DNA from: Gemmobacter serpentinus
GTDB taxonomy: Bacteria; Pseudomonadota; Alphaproteobacteria; Rhodobacterales; Rhodobacteraceae
Reading direction: 5' to 3'
Assembly (NCBI RefSeq): GCF_008973825.1
Contig: NZ_WCHR01000017.1
Coordinates: forward strand, 1-64,000
DNA length: 64,000 nt
Made by a program: the position numbers and the translations under genes. Below are positions 20,875-30,164 of the stretch, one piece after another (positions within the stretch are counted from its first letter, which is position 1; each line of letters opens with the position of its first letter). Below the pieces are notes generated by a model. It saw nothing but the letters and a program-made list of their open reading frames with translations. It searched no databases and had not been told where the DNA came from.

Positions 20875-20925
20875 CTCATCTGTTCAAAAATATCCCACGG
20901 GGGTCCGGGGGTGTGAAACCCCCGG
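20875..20925 (-). repeat. Copy B of the composite intercistronic element
   Basis: On the minus strand a hairpin (CCGGGGGT with ACCCCCGG, positions 20905-20925) is followed by a C-run and GGATATTTTTGAACAGATGA. It fills the accC-aat gap and ends at the Shine-Dalgarno of aat, 13 bases before its TTG start. Confidence 0.75.
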
Positions 20926-20961
20926 GCGCTGGCCAACAGTGCCACGCCCGGGCGTCAAGCA

Positions 20962-22320
20962 TCAGCTGCCGAACTGCGCCGCCAGCCATTTTTCCAGCCA
21001 GTGGATATTGTAATCCCCGTTCTGGATATCGGGCTCGGCCAGCAGCATGTGGAACAGCGGCACCGAGGTTTCCACCCCGTCGATGATCAGCTCACCCAGG
21101 GCGCGCTTCAGACGCGCCAAGGCTTCGGGCCGGTCACGGCCATGCACGATCAGCTTGCCGATCAGGCTGTCGTAATAGGGCGGGATCGAATAGCCGCCAT
21201 AAAGCGCCGAATCCATCCGCACCCCAAGTCCGCCGGGGGCGTGGAACACGTTCACCTTGCCGGGGCAGGGTGCGAAATTCGGCAGCTTCTCGGCATTGAT
21301 CCGCACCTCGATGGCATGGCCGTTGATCTCCAGATCATCCTGGGTCACCGACATCGGCAGGCCTGCGGCGACACGGATCTGTTCGCGCACCAGATCAATG
21401 CCGAAGATCGCCTCGGTCACCGGATGCTCCACCTGCAGGCGGGTGTTCATCTCGATGAAGTAGAAGCGTCCGTCTTCATACAGGAACTCGATGGTGCCCG
21501 CGCCGATATATTTCAGCTTGCGCATCGCGCTGGCGCAGACCTCGCCGATCTCGCTGCGCATCGTCGGCGTGATGCAGGGGCCGGGCGCCTCCTCGAACAC
21601 CTTCTGGTGACGGCGCTGCAAGGAACAGTCGCGCTCGCCCAGATGCACCGCATTGCCTTTTCCATCGCCAAAGACCTGAATCTCGATATGGCGCGGCTTT
21701 TGCAGGTATTTCTCGATATAGACCTCGTCATTGCCGAAGGCCGCCTTGGATTCCGACCTTGCGGTGCGGAAGGCAATCTCCAGATCGGTGGGCGAGGTTG
21801 CAACCTTCATGCCGCGGCCACCGCCACCGGCGGTCGCCTTGATGATGACAGGATAACCGATCTCGGCAGCCACCTGCAGGGCAGCTTCCACATCCGGGAC
21901 GCCGCCCGCCGAACCCGGCACCACCGGAATGCCAAGTTCCTTGGCGGTTTCCTTGGCGGTGATCTTGTCGCCCATGATGCGGATATGCTGGGCGGTCGGA
22001 CCGATGAAGGTGATGTCGTGATCGGCCAGAGCCTGCGCAAAACCCGCATTCTCCGACAGGAAGCCATAGCCCGGATGCACCGCCTGCGCGCCGGTGATCT
22101 CGCAGGCCGAGATGATCGCGGCCTTGTTCAGATAGCTTTGCGCCGAGGAGGCGGGGCCGATGCAGACGCTTTCATCCGCCATGCGGACATGCATCGCATC
22201 GCTGTCAGCGGTGGAATGCACCGCGACCGATTTGATCCCCATTTCGCGGCAGGCGCGGATCACCCGCAGGGCGATCTCGCCCCGGTTGGCGATCAGGATT
22301 TTATCGAAGATCTGGGTCAC
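20962..22320 (-). CDS. accC: Acetyl-CoA carboxylase biotin carboxylase subunit
   Basis: AccC carboxylates the biotin carried by AccB using ATP and bicarbonate, the first half of malonyl-CoA synthesis. The 452-residue protein has the biotin-carboxylase N-domain ([22 protein letters not shown]), the ATP-grasp glycine loop [39 protein letters not shown] and [14 protein letters not shown]. Length and motifs are complete. It follows accB after 10 bases and precedes aat on the same strand. Confidence 0.98.
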   Translation of the reverse strand: MTQIFDKILIANRGEIALRVIRACREMGIKSVAVHSTADSDAMHVRMADESVCIGPASSAQSYLNKAAIISACEITGAQAVHPGYGFLSENAGFAQALADHDITFIGPTAQHIRIMGDKITAKETAKELGIPVVPGSAGGVPDVEAALQVAAEIGYPVIIKATAGGGGRGMKVATSPTDLEIAFRTARSESKAAFGNDEVYIEKYLQKPRHIEIQVFGDGKGNAVHLGERDCSLQRRHQKVFEEAPGPCITPTMRSEIGEVCASAMRKLKYIGAGTIEFLYEDGRFYFIEMNTRLQVEHPVTEAIFGIDLVREQIRVAAGLPMSVTQDDLEINGHAIEVRINAEKLPNFAPCPGKVNVFHAPGGLGVRMDSALYGGYSIPPYYDSLIGKLIVHGRDRPEALARLKRALGELIIDGVETSVPLFHMLLAEPDIQNGDYNIHWLEKWLAAQFGS

Positions 22321-22330
22321 GCGCGGCCCC

Positions 22331-22828
22331 TCACTCGATGATCATCAGCGGCGCGCCGAATTCGACCGGGGTGCCGTCGGAGACGAGGATGCGCTTCACC
22401 ACGCCGGCCTTGGGGGCGGGAATGTGGTTCATCGTCTTCATCGCCTCGATGATCAGCAGGGTCTGGCCTTCGGTCACGGTGGCCCCCACTGCGACAAAGG
22501 CCGGGGCACCCGGCTCGGCGGCGAGATAGACCGTGCCCACCATGGGCGAGGTCACGGCACCCGGATGCTGGGCCGGATCTTCCGGCGAGGCGGCGGGCGC
22601 TGCAGCGCCCGCGGCTGCGGCGACCGGGGCCGGGCCCGGGGCATAGGTCACGGCCGGGGCGGCCATGGCGGTCGTCACGATATTGGCCTGTTTCACCACG
22701 CGCACTTCGAGGCTGTCATCCTCGCCATATTCGCGTTTCACCGACAGCTCGGTCAGCTCGTTCTTGTTCAGAAGCTCGGCCAGCGCCTGAATGAAAGCCA
22801 CATCGGCGTCGGGGGAATGTTTGCTCAT
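22331..22828 (-). CDS. accB: Acetyl-CoA carboxylase biotin carboxyl carrier protein
   Basis: AccB carries the biotin carboxylated by AccC. The 165-residue protein starts at ATG 22828 ([21 protein letters not shown]). It has an Ala/Pro-rich linker (about 65-90) and a C-terminal biotinyl domain with the biotinylation motif EAMKTMN, the lysine near residue 131. The open frame runs upstream to 22993 but without homology. accB-accC is the conserved two-gene operon, here extended to aat. Confidence 0.97.
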   Translation of the reverse strand: MSKHSPDADVAFIQALAELLNKNELTELSVKREYGEDDSLEVRVVKQANIVTTAMAAPAVTYAPGPAPVAAAAGAAAPAASPEDPAQHPGAVTSPMVGTVYLAAEPGAPAFVAVGATVTEGQTLLIIEAMKTMNHIPAPKAGVVKRILVSDGTPVEFGAPLMIIE

Positions 22829-23358
22829 GCCATCCTCGTTTGTGTTGTTTGGCAGATCTGGCCCCTGCACCCTGTTTGCGCAAGCAGGCCCCGCCGGCTG
22901 GCCGTCCTTATACGCGAGGCGGGCAGGGCTGAAAAGCCTGCCTTTGCCGCAGATCTGGCAGGTTTTCCACAGGCGGGCGACAGCGCAGGGCAAGGAATGT
23001 CAGGGCCGTTGCAAGGCGCGTTTACCGCGTGTCTCGCAAGGCGGCAGCGAACAGCGCCGCGATGGGCCCAGAAACGACGGCAATGAAGGCCGTCCATTGC
23101 GACAGGCCCGTCCTGCGATGCGCTTGGGTGACCTGGCGCGCGATATGTCCCTGCGATGCGTCCTTTGGCTGAGGTCAGCCGGGGGGCTGTCTGCCCCCCG
23201 GCTCCTGCGGAGCCTCCCCCCGAGGATATTTTTGAACAGATGAGCGAAAGACGGCGCTTTCATTCGTCTGTTCCAAAAATCTCATCAGGTTGCGCGCCCA
23301 TTTGGTGCATTGGGTCTCAGAGCCAAGGGGTGCGAGCGCCCCTTGCCTGTCGCGCCGC
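22829..23358. other. 530-base intergenic region between accB and kup
   Basis: No gene is supported here. The segment 23179-23284 holds copy C of the composite intercistronic element. The accB promoter must lie between about 22830 and 23170, but I could not single out convincing -35/-10 boxes. Open frames in this gap give Arg/Ala/Pro-rich translations without recognisable domains. Confidence 0.6.
23179..23284 (+). repeat. Copy C of the composite element, with an inverted second arm
   Basis: A perfect 9-bp hairpin (CCGGGGGGC with GCCCCCCGG, 23179-23201) is followed by a second hairpin (GGCTCC with GGAGCC, ending 23214). Next come a C-run and GGATATTTTTGAACAGATGA at 23224-23243. After a short loop near 23251-23257, a degenerate inverted copy (TCGTCTGTTCCAAAAATC) follows, so the unit can fold on itself. 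It is oriented opposite to the flanking accB and kup genes. Confidence 0.75.
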
Positions 23359-25251
23359 TCAGATCGTGAGTTGCTGGCCCAGTTCGATCACCCGGTTGGA
23401 GGGCAGGCGATAGAATTCGGTCGCGTTGGTTGCACCCTTGGCCAGCATGATGAACAGCCGTTCCTGCCATTGCGGCATTTCCTCATGGCTTGAGGTGCGG
23501 AAGCTGCGCCGGTTGAGGAAGAAGGAGGTGGTCATGATATCGAGCTTCTCGCCCTGTTTGCGGGCAAGGGCGAGGCCGCGCGGCACGTTCTGATCTTCCA
23601 TATAGCCGAAGGTGAGATTGGCCTTCACGAAGCGGTCATTGATCCGGGTCAGGCTCAGCCGCCGATCTTCCGGCACGGCGGGTTCCGGGGCAACGGTCAC
23701 GGTGACGACAAAGTTCTGCCGATGCAGCACGCGGTTGTGCTTGAGATTGTGCATCAGCGCGGGCGGCGCCATATCGGGTTCGGCAGTCAGGAAGACGGCC
23801 GTGCCCGGCACCTCGACTGGCGGCGATTTGTCCAGCATCCGCAGCAGATCGTCGAGCCCGATGGAGTTGTCACGCGATTTGCGCCGCACATGCGCCACGC
23901 CACGCACCCAGGTCCACATCACCAGGCAAAGCAGGGCGGCGAACAGGATCGGGATATAGCCGCCATCGGCGACTTTGGTCAGGTTGGCGGCGAGAAACAG
24001 CCCTTCCAGCGTGATCAGCGGCAGCATCACCGCAAGCGTCAGCCAGAGCGGCCATTTCCAGGCGCGATGGAGCAGGAAGATCGCCAGAACCGAGGTGATG
24101 ACCATATCGCCTGTCACCGCGATGCCATAGGCCGAGGCCAGATCGGAAGAGGTGCCAAAGGCCAGAACCAGCAACACCACCCCAAAGGAGAGGATGCCAT
24201 TCACCTTCGGCATGAAGATCTGGCCATATTGCGTCTCGGAAGTGTGGCGGATCTGCATCCGCGGCAAAAGCCCCATCTGCACCGCCTGCTTGGCCACAGA
24301 AAATGCGCCGGAAATCACCGCCTGGCTGGCGATGACGGTGGCGGCCATGGCCAGCACGACCAGGGCAGGCAGCGCCCAGTCGGGGGCCAGCAGGAAGAAG
24401 GGGTTATGCGCGCGCTCGGGATGGGCCAAGACCATCGCGCCCTGACCAAGATAGGAGAGGGTCAGCGCGGGCAGCACCAGCACCCCCCAGGCCAGCCGGA
24501 TCGGGCGGCGCCCGAAATGGCCCATATCTGTATAAAGCGCCTCGCCCCCCGTCACCGCCAGAAACACCGATCCCAGCACGATGAAGGAGGCAAAGCCGTT
24601 ATTGATCAGAAAGCCCAGGGCATGGCGCGGATCAAGGGCGGCAAAGATGCCCAGATCGTCGCGGATATGCATGAGGCCAAGCCCGGCCATGGTCAGGAAC
24701 CAGATCACCATGATCGGGCCGAACAGCACCGACACGGCCTCGGTGCCGCGCGATTGCACGGCAAACAGCGCGATGATGATGCCAAGGGTGATCGGCACCA
24801 CGAAGCTCTGCATCCCGGGGGCGACAAGCGCCGTGCCCTCCACCGCTGACAGGACCGACATGGCAGGGGTAATCATCGCGTCCCCAAAGAACAGCGAGAT
24901 ACCGACCGCCCCGATGGCCAGCAGCACGCTGGAGGGAGCCTTGACCGCGCGTTGCACCAGCGCAATCAGCGAGAGCGTGCCGCCCTCGCCATCATTATCC
25001 GCGCGCATGATGAGGATGACGTATTTCAACGTCACGATCAGCATCAGGGTCCAGATCAGCAGCGAAATCACCCCCAGTACATCTGCGCGCGTCAAGCCGT
25101 CACGCGATGCGGCATGGAGCGATTCGCGCATGGCATAAAGCGGGCTTGTGCCGATATCACCATAGACGACACCAATGGCCCCGAGGGTCAGTTTGGCGAG
25201 CGAGCTTTGCGGGTGGGGGGTATGCGATGCGCCTGAGGCAGCTTGCGACAC
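23359..25251 (-). CDS. kup: KUP-family potassium uptake transporter
   Basis: Kup is a proton-coupled potassium importer of the inner membrane. The 630-residue protein begins with the family signature LTLGAIGVVYGDIGTSPLYAMRE. It has about 12 membrane segments within the first 435 residues (including FFGDAMITPAMSVLSAVEGT) and a C-terminal cytoplasmic region of about 190 residues. Length is normal for the family. It stands alone. Upstream 255 bases hold no recognisable gene. Confidence 0.97.
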   Translation of the reverse strand: MSQAASGASHTPHPQSSLAKLTLGAIGVVYGDIGTSPLYAMRESLHAASRDGLTRADVLGVISLLIWTLMLIVTLKYVILIMRADNDGEGGTLSLIALVQRAVKAPSSVLLAIGAVGISLFFGDAMITPAMSVLSAVEGTALVAPGMQSFVVPITLGIIIALFAVQSRGTEAVSVLFGPIMVIWFLTMAGLGLMHIRDDLGIFAALDPRHALGFLINNGFASFIVLGSVFLAVTGGEALYTDMGHFGRRPIRLAWGVLVLPALTLSYLGQGAMVLAHPERAHNPFFLLAPDWALPALVVLAMAATVIASQAVISGAFSVAKQAVQMGLLPRMQIRHTSETQYGQIFMPKVNGILSFGVVLLVLAFGTSSDLASAYGIAVTGDMVITSVLAIFLLHRAWKWPLWLTLAVMLPLITLEGLFLAANLTKVADGGYIPILFAALLCLVMWTWVRGVAHVRRKSRDNSIGLDDLLRMLDKSPPVEVPGTAVFLTAEPDMAPPALMHNLKHNRVLHRQNFVVTVTVAPEPAVPEDRRLSLTRINDRFVKANLTFGYMEDQNVPRGLALARKQGEKLDIMTTSFFLNRRSFRTSSHEEMPQWQERLFIMLAKGATNATEFYRLPSNRVIELGQQLTI

Positions 25252-25507
25252 GATAAGACCGTATGAGGATTCGCGTGGCGCTCTGGATACACCGCCCTCA
25301 CGAGGATGTCAGGTGCTGACATGAAATGTGATCTGGTGGTGGCAAATCGCTCTGTCCGTGCCTCCGGGGGGGGTGCGGCGGAAAAGCAATGGCGCGCGAC
25401 AAGACCGCCTGATGGTGCCTGAGTGATGCGGAGCATGACTGTATCCCGCGCGACTGCTTGCGCGCAGCCGGTGGCGACAGGCTCCGCGATGGATCCGCCA
25501 TGATGGA
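25252..25507. other. Intergenic region upstream of kup
   Basis: This 256-base segment lies between kup and the small hypothetical gene, both on the minus strand. It presumably contains the kup promoter. I saw no clear promoter boxes, hairpin terminator or coding frame in it. Confidence 0.4.
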
Positions 25508-25975
25508 TCAGCCGTTCGTCGTCTCCGAAGGCGGGCCGAACGGGGGCGGGCCATAGGGGGGCAGTTTGGAGGCCTCCAGAGAGAGATCGCCCTTTTCCGG
25601 CAAAAGCACCACCCGGTCGATCAGGGCGCGCACCTCGGCCTCCATCCCCGATGTTTCGGAATAGGCGCGATGGGCGCGAATCTGCAGCCCGTTGCGGTCT
25701 GCGACGGCGGCTGTGCGCGCATCCACCTGCCGGGCCGGGTCGGTCTGGGTGATCGCAAGGCGCGCGACACTATCTGCGGCCTGAAGCTGCAGGATCTGCG
25801 GGGCCGGGTTGCGCGCCTCATGCACGGCGTCACGCGCCTCGACCTGTTGCACGCGGATGGCACGGTCTTCAGCGGGGGCCGCATGGCCCTGCGCGCCGGT
25901 CACGGCCCCTTCATTGACGGCGGGCAAGGCGGCGATGGCCTGACCCGACCGGATGCCAGTCACTGCAATATCCAT
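25508..25975 (-). CDS. Hypothetical protein
   Basis: I do not recognise this 155-residue frame. It starts MDIAVTGIRSGQAIAAL at ATG 25975 with GGGGTGA close upstream. It is rich in Ala, Gln, Arg and Val in the first 110 residues, contains EAEVRALIDRVVLLPEKGD, and ends with a proline-rich tail (KLPPYGPPPFGPPSE). There is no signal peptide, membrane segment or metal motif. A competing plus-strand frame covers 25670-25993; the minus frame is preferred for its ribosome site and more protein-like C-terminal half. It could be a small structural or flagellum-related protein, but nothing proves that. Confidence 0.5.
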   Translation of the reverse strand: MDIAVTGIRSGQAIAALPAVNEGAVTGAQGHAAPAEDRAIRVQQVEARDAVHEARNPAPQILQLQAADSVARLAITQTDPARQVDARTAAVADRNGLQIRAHRAYSETSGMEAEVRALIDRVVLLPEKGDLSLEASKLPPYGPPPFGPPSETTNG

Positions 25976-26146
25976 GTCTTCACCCCGATCTAAAGCGCAG
26001 GGCAGATTCCCCAACGAAAGCCCCGACGCGTCACGATACCCCCTGAGAAGACATCCTGCCCCGGATTGGTGCCGAAGGCTCGTGTTATCAGGGTTAACCG
26101 TTTGACGGATTATGCAGGATTTTAAGCGCCGCAGCGGCTGGGTGCG

Positions 26147-26770
26147 TTATGACTTTCCGGGCGGTGTCAGGCTGCTGCGGAACAGGTGATCAAGGAAGGT
26201 CTGCGCCTCGGCAAAGGGATCATGGCCGGGGCCAAGCATGGCGCGGACCTGCACGTCAAAATCCGCATAATGCTGGGTCGTGGCCCAGATCGAGAAGATC
26301 AGGTGATAGGGATCGACGGGGGCCAGACGTCCTTCGGTCACCCATCGGGCAATCACCGCAGCTTTTTCGTCGACCAGCGGTTTCAGATCATCCTGCAAGG
26401 GGCCTTGCACACGCGGCGCGCCTTGCAGCATTTCATTGGCAAAGAGACGGCTTTCGCGCGGAAAGTCCCGGCTCAATTCCAGTTTGCGGCGGATATAGCC
26501 GAGGATCTCGGCCACCGGGTCGCCCGCAGGATCGAGCGCGCGCAGCGGATCCAGCCAGATCTGCAAAAGCCCCTGGATCAGTGCGGCATGGATCGCCTCC
26601 TTGGAGGGGAAGTAATACAGCAGATTGGGCTTTGACAGGCCCGCCCCCTCGGCGATCTGGTCCAGCGTCGCGCCCCGAAAGCCCGCCTGGGAAAACACCT
26701 CCAGCGCGGCTTCCAGAATCGCTTCCGAGTTCTTTTGCTGGATCCGGGTCTGCGGTCGGCTGCGGGGCAT
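26147..26770 (-). CDS. TetR-family regulator, RutR-like (first of two)
   Basis: The 207-residue protein has an N-terminal TetR helix-turn-helix (ILEAALEVFSQAGFRGATLDQIAEGAGLSKPNLLYYFPSKEAIH). Its C-terminal ligand domain resembles RutR/YcdC (FANEMLQGAPRVQ, VDPYHLIFSIWATTQHYADF). ATG 26770 has GGAGAG upstream; the open frame extends to 26920. It is divergent from the omega-aminotransferase gene 236 bases away, the expected target. It shares its C-terminal pattern with the regulator at 30165-30815, so the two are paralogues with perhaps different effectors. Confidence 0.9.
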   Translation of the reverse strand: MPRSRPQTRIQQKNSEAILEAALEVFSQAGFRGATLDQIAEGAGLSKPNLLYYFPSKEAIHAALIQGLLQIWLDPLRALDPAGDPVAEILGYIRRKLELSRDFPRESRLFANEMLQGAPRVQGPLQDDLKPLVDEKAAVIARWVTEGRLAPVDPYHLIFSIWATTQHYADFDVQVRAMLGPGHDPFAEAQTFLDHLFRSSLTPPGKS

Positions 26771-26788
26771 CGGCTCTCCTGTCCCGTA

Positions 26789-26798
26789 TTTGATCAAA
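26789..26798. promoter_or_regulatory. Palindrome TTTGATCAAA upstream of the first TetR gene
   Basis: The perfect 10-base palindrome lies 18 bases before the TetR start codon and on the aminotransferase side of the divergent gap. It differs from the RutR-type boxes at 30850 and 30883. It is a candidate autoregulatory operator, supported only by symmetry and position. Confidence 0.35.
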
Positions 26799-27006
26799 AT
26801 GTCGCTTTCAGACGGTTCCGAAGGCCGAACCCGATTGAGCGAAGCGGGCAAAGGCGTCAATATGCAATCGAACGCAGGGGCTGCCCTGATCGGCCGGGGA
26901 TGGCGGATCGGGCGGGGCAACGGGGCACTTCCCGATGTTTGATCCTGCGGTCAGGGAAATCAAGCCGCCCCGATGCAAGAATGGCGGCCAAACCGGGAGA
27001 GCCGAT

Positions 27007-28335
27007 ATGGCACTGGATCGCAAACCTTCGCCCAATGACCTCAACGCGTTCTGGATGCCGTTCACGGCCAATCGCCAGTTCAAGAAGAACCCGCGCATGT
27101 TCGTGGCGGCCAAGGACATGCATTACACCACCGCTGATGGTCGGCAGGTGCTGGATGGCACCGCGGGCCTGTGGTGCTGCAATGCCGGCCATTGCCGCCC
27201 GAAGATCACCGAGGCGATCCAGAAACAGGCGGCAGAGCTGGATTATGCGCCCGCCTTCCAGATGGGCCATCCGATCGCGTTCGAGCTGGCGAACCGCATC
27301 ATCGATATCGCCCCCAAGGGGATCGAGCATGTCTTCTACACCAATTCCGGGTCGGAATCGGTGGAGACCGCGCTGAAGATGGCCATCGCCTATCACCGCG
27401 CGCGTGGTGAAGGGGCCCGCACCCGTCTGATCGGGCGCGAGCGCGGCTATCACGGGGTGAATTTCGGCGGTATCTCGGTCGGCGGCATCGTCGGCAACCG
27501 CAAGATGTTCGGAAGCCTGCTGACCGGCGTTGATCACCTGCCGCATACCCATCTGCCGCAGTTGAACGCCTATACCAAGGGTCAGCCGGAACATGGTGCC
27601 AATCTGGCCGATGATCTGGAACGGATCGTGGCGCTGCACGGGGCGGAAACCATCGCTGCTGTCATCGTTGAACCCATGGCGGGCTCCACCGGCGTGTTGA
27701 TGCCGCCGAAGGGCTATCTGGAGAAACTGCGCGCCATCACCAAGAAGCACGGCATCCTGCTGATCTTTGATGAGGTGATCACCGGCTTCGGGCGTCTGGG
27801 CTCGGCCTTTGCCGCCCAGCATTTCGATGTGCTGCCCGATATGATGACCACCGCCAAGGGCCTGACAAACGGGGTGATCCCGATGGGCGCGGTGCTGACC
27901 ACAGCGGAAGTGCATGATGCTTTCATGAACGGCCCCGAGCATATGATCGAGCTGTTCCACGGCTATACCTATTCCGGCAACCCGATTGCCTCGGCCGCAG
28001 GGATCGCTACGCTGGATACCTACAAGGAAGAAGGTCTGTTTGAACGCGCGGCAGAGCTGGAAACCTATTGGGGCGATGCGCTGCACAGCCTGAAGGGGCT
28101 GCCGCATGTGATCGACATCCGCAATATGGGCCTGATCGGCGCGGTGGAGCTGGAGCCGATTGCGGGGGAACCCACCAAGCGCGCCTTCTCGGCCTTCCTT
28201 GCCGCCTATGAGAAAGGCATCCTGATCCGCACCACCGGCGATATCATCGCCATGTCGCCGCCGCTTATCATCTCCAAATCCGAGATCGACGAGCTGATCG
28301 GCAAACTGGGCGATGTGCTGAAATCGCTGGCATGA
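27007..28335 (+). CDS. Omega-aminotransferase, beta-alanine:pyruvate transaminase-like
   Basis: This class III PLP-dependent aminotransferase (442 residues) matches beta-alanine:pyruvate transaminases. It has NAFWMPFTANRQFKKNPR at the N-terminus, VFYTNSGSESVETALKMA, LIFDEVITGFGRLGS, and the PLP lysine in MTTAKGLTNG near residue 288, with GYTYSGNPIASAAG after it. ATG 27007 has GGGAGA upstream. Beta-alanine is the end product of the uracil pathway encoded 3-6 kb downstream, so this enzyme could pass its nitrogen to pyruvate. A role with other amines or taurine is possible. Confidence 0.92.
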   Translation: MALDRKPSPNDLNAFWMPFTANRQFKKNPRMFVAAKDMHYTTADGRQVLDGTAGLWCCNAGHCRPKITEAIQKQAAELDYAPAFQMGHPIAFELANRIIDIAPKGIEHVFYTNSGSESVETALKMAIAYHRARGEGARTRLIGRERGYHGVNFGGISVGGIVGNRKMFGSLLTGVDHLPHTHLPQLNAYTKGQPEHGANLADDLERIVALHGAETIAAVIVEPMAGSTGVLMPPKGYLEKLRAITKKHGILLIFDEVITGFGRLGSAFAAQHFDVLPDMMTTAKGLTNGVIPMGAVLTTAEVHDAFMNGPEHMIELFHGYTYSGNPIASAAGIATLDTYKEEGLFERAAELETYWGDALHSLKGLPHVIDIRNMGLIGAVELEPIAGEPTKRAFSAFLAAYEKGILIRTTGDIIAMSPPLIISKSEIDELIGKLGDVLKSLA

Positions 28336-28341
28336 TCTATG

Positions 28342-28373
28342 ACGGGCGCGCCGCAGGGTGCGCCCGTTTTCCT
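28342..28373 (+). terminator. Hairpin after the aminotransferase gene
   Basis: ACGGGCGC at 28342-28349 pairs with GCGCCCGT at 28360-28367, followed by TTTCCTTT. It lies only 20 bases before the cupin start, so it may be a partial terminator. Confidence 0.65.
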
Positions 28374-28393
28374 TTGGGGGCAAGGGGACGACA

Positions 28394-28690
28394 ATGTGTG
28401 ACGAGATGCGGCTGCAGGCCATGGCCACGCTGCTGATGGAGACCGAGCGGGTGAAGGTCTGGCGCTATGATTTCGAGCCGGGGGCGGAAACCGGCTGGCA
28501 TGTGCATGGGCATGACTATGTCATCACCACGCTGACCGATTGCCCGTTGCGGCTGGAATTGTCCGATGGGGAAACGCGGGAAAGCTTCATCCCGGCAGGC
28601 AGCGCCTATTCGCGTCCGCAGGGCACCGCGCATAATGTGATCAATGCAGGTGATGCGGCGATGAGTTTCGTCGAGGTGGAGCTGAAGTGA
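28394..28690 (+). CDS. Small cupin-domain protein
   Basis: The 98-residue single-domain cupin contains VWRYDFEPGAETGWHVHGHDYVIT (metal-binding His and Glu cluster) and a second motif PAGSAYSRPQGTAHNVINAG. The ATG at 28394 has GGGGAC upstream. It may be an isomerase, dioxygenase-like or ligand-binding protein; the family is too broad to say. It follows the aminotransferase gene on the same strand, beyond a hairpin. Confidence 0.85.
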   Translation: MCDEMRLQAMATLLMETERVKVWRYDFEPGAETGWHVHGHDYVITTLTDCPLRLELSDGETRESFIPAGSAYSRPQGTAHNVINAGDAAMSFVEVELK

Positions 28691-29045
28691 GGTGCTGTCC
28701 CATTAGACGGGGTTGATCTGTCGTGTCAGTGCGGACCAGTCTGATCCGCTCCGTATGACCTGCTCCGCCCGTCCCGTGCCGCCTGATCTGTCCGGTCATA
28801 TCCGGGAGCGCAGCGTCCGTATGCTGGCCATGCGCGGGGGCCGGCTTTGTCAATGCAATACAGGAACAGAATCCCGCCGGACGCCTGCTCCGATCCTTCA
28901 TAGCCTGCTCCGCGTAGCCGGTGTGTAGAGCCTTATCGGGAAGACGTGATGTGGTTTGACCGGGCAGGGCCTTGCCGGGCGCGCTGGGCCATGGCTATCT
29001 GGCCTTCACCGGGCCTTTCCCCGGATCATTCCCGTTGAGGATCTG
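28691..29045. other. Intergenic region with no gene identified
   Basis: This 355-base stretch has repeated short CCTGCTCCG words (near 28749, 28881 and 28904) and no convincing frame. It precedes the start of the secreted hypothetical protein at 29046 and may hold its promoter. Confidence 0.4.
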
Positions 29046-29945
29046 ATGCGCCTTTTGCCCGTGCTGGCCCTGCCTGTTCTGACCTTGCCGCTGTTCACCC
29101 TTGGTCTGCCCGTGCAGGCGCAGGATCTGGTGACCTGTGCCACTTCCATGCGGGGCGAGGCGGTGACGTTCGCCTATGACCCGGAGATCGAGGGGCTGCA
29201 AGACAGTCTGACCCTGCGCCAGAAGCTGGCAGGTCTGCGCGGCGAGGCGATCACCTGCCCGGGGCTGGTGACGCTGCGCGCCTTCACGCCGGAACTGACC
29301 GATGCCGAACGCGCGCCGTTCTGCCTGCAATGGGACCGCAAGCTGGGCACCTATATCGGCTATGATCTGGGGGATCGGGACGGGTTCCTGACTTGCCGCA
29401 CTGCGAAGAAGCAGTTCTGCCAGCGGGTGAACAGCTCCAAACAGACCGCCGGGCGCTGGGCAGGCATGACGAAGGATCTGGCCGTGGATGCCGGAACGGA
29501 AACCCTGTTGCACGCAACCGGCGTGGTCTCGGTCAAGGGCCCTGCGGCGGTGATCGGCGAACAGCTGGTGGGGATCGGTGCCACCGCAGTTGAAGGTGTG
29601 GGGATCGGGGCGGCGCTGGGCGCGGTCATGGTGACGGCGGTGGCGGTTGGCGGTGCCGTTTATGTCTGTTCAGATGAGGGGGCGGCACCTGCCGCGCTGG
29701 AAGCCGCGCCCGAACCGAAGCTGCGCCCGGGTGAGGTGGCCCCGGGATCCGAACTGCCCGAGGGCGAGAAGCGCATCACAGCAACCCCGATCCCGACACC
29801 GGGGGCCGTGCCGGATGAGGGGGACGCGGAACAGGCCGGGGCTGCGCCCCCGGTCATGGAGCCCCCGGCCGTGGACGGACCTGCGGGCGATGCGCCTGTG
29901 ACCGAAGCGCCGCCGACAGACACACCGCCTTCTGTCCAGAACTGA
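29046..29945 (+). CDS. Secreted/membrane hypothetical protein with proline-rich tail
   Basis: I do not recognise this 299-residue protein. It has a signal peptide (MRLLPVLALPVLTLPLFTLGLPVQA, then QD) and a cysteine-containing region (CATSM, CPGL, CLQW, CRTAKKQFC) to about residue 125. A glycine/valine-rich membrane segment lies near 170-205 (IGAALGAVMVTAVAVGGAVYV). The last 80 residues are Pro/Glu/Ala-rich and probably disordered. ATG 29046 has TGAGGA upstream; the frame is open from 28956. It stands between the catabolic genes without obvious link to them. Confidence 0.7.
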   Translation: MRLLPVLALPVLTLPLFTLGLPVQAQDLVTCATSMRGEAVTFAYDPEIEGLQDSLTLRQKLAGLRGEAITCPGLVTLRAFTPELTDAERAPFCLQWDRKLGTYIGYDLGDRDGFLTCRTAKKQFCQRVNSSKQTAGRWAGMTKDLAVDAGTETLLHATGVVSVKGPAAVIGEQLVGIGATAVEGVGIGAALGAVMVTAVAVGGAVYVCSDEGAAPAALEAAPEPKLRPGEVAPGSELPEGEKRITATPIPTPGAVPDEGDAEQAGAAPPVMEPPAVDGPAGDAPVTEAPPTDTPPSVQN

Positions 29946-30164
29946 CGCAAGGCTCTGGGCGGCTGCATCGAGCGCCGCAACGTGGCGGAGGCTTGGGGAT
30001 GGCTGCGATAGATCCGCGACGGACCCGCGGCAGACCAGAGGCAGGTCTGAGACTGAGGCGAGACCGGCCCGAGATTGGCCCGAGACTGGGGCAGAGATCC
30101 CGGTTATGGCGCGCCATTGTTCCATCTGTGAAACGCACCCTTCCTGAGCGCGTCCGCCCTCCGC

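Noticed and set aside
22825-23097. Minus-strand frame upstream of accB
   Set aside because: Arg/Ala/Cys-rich translation with no family resemblance; it overlaps the accB start and probable promoter region.
25670-25993. Plus-strand frame overlapping the small hypothetical gene at 25508-25975
   Set aside because: No convincing ribosome site, and the minus frame has a better one and a more protein-like C-terminus.
26857-28428. Long minus-strand open frame opposite the omega-aminotransferase
   Set aside because: It is the antisense shadow of a clear class III aminotransferase. Its translation is rich in His, Arg and Gln with no domain, as GC-rich antisense frames usually are.
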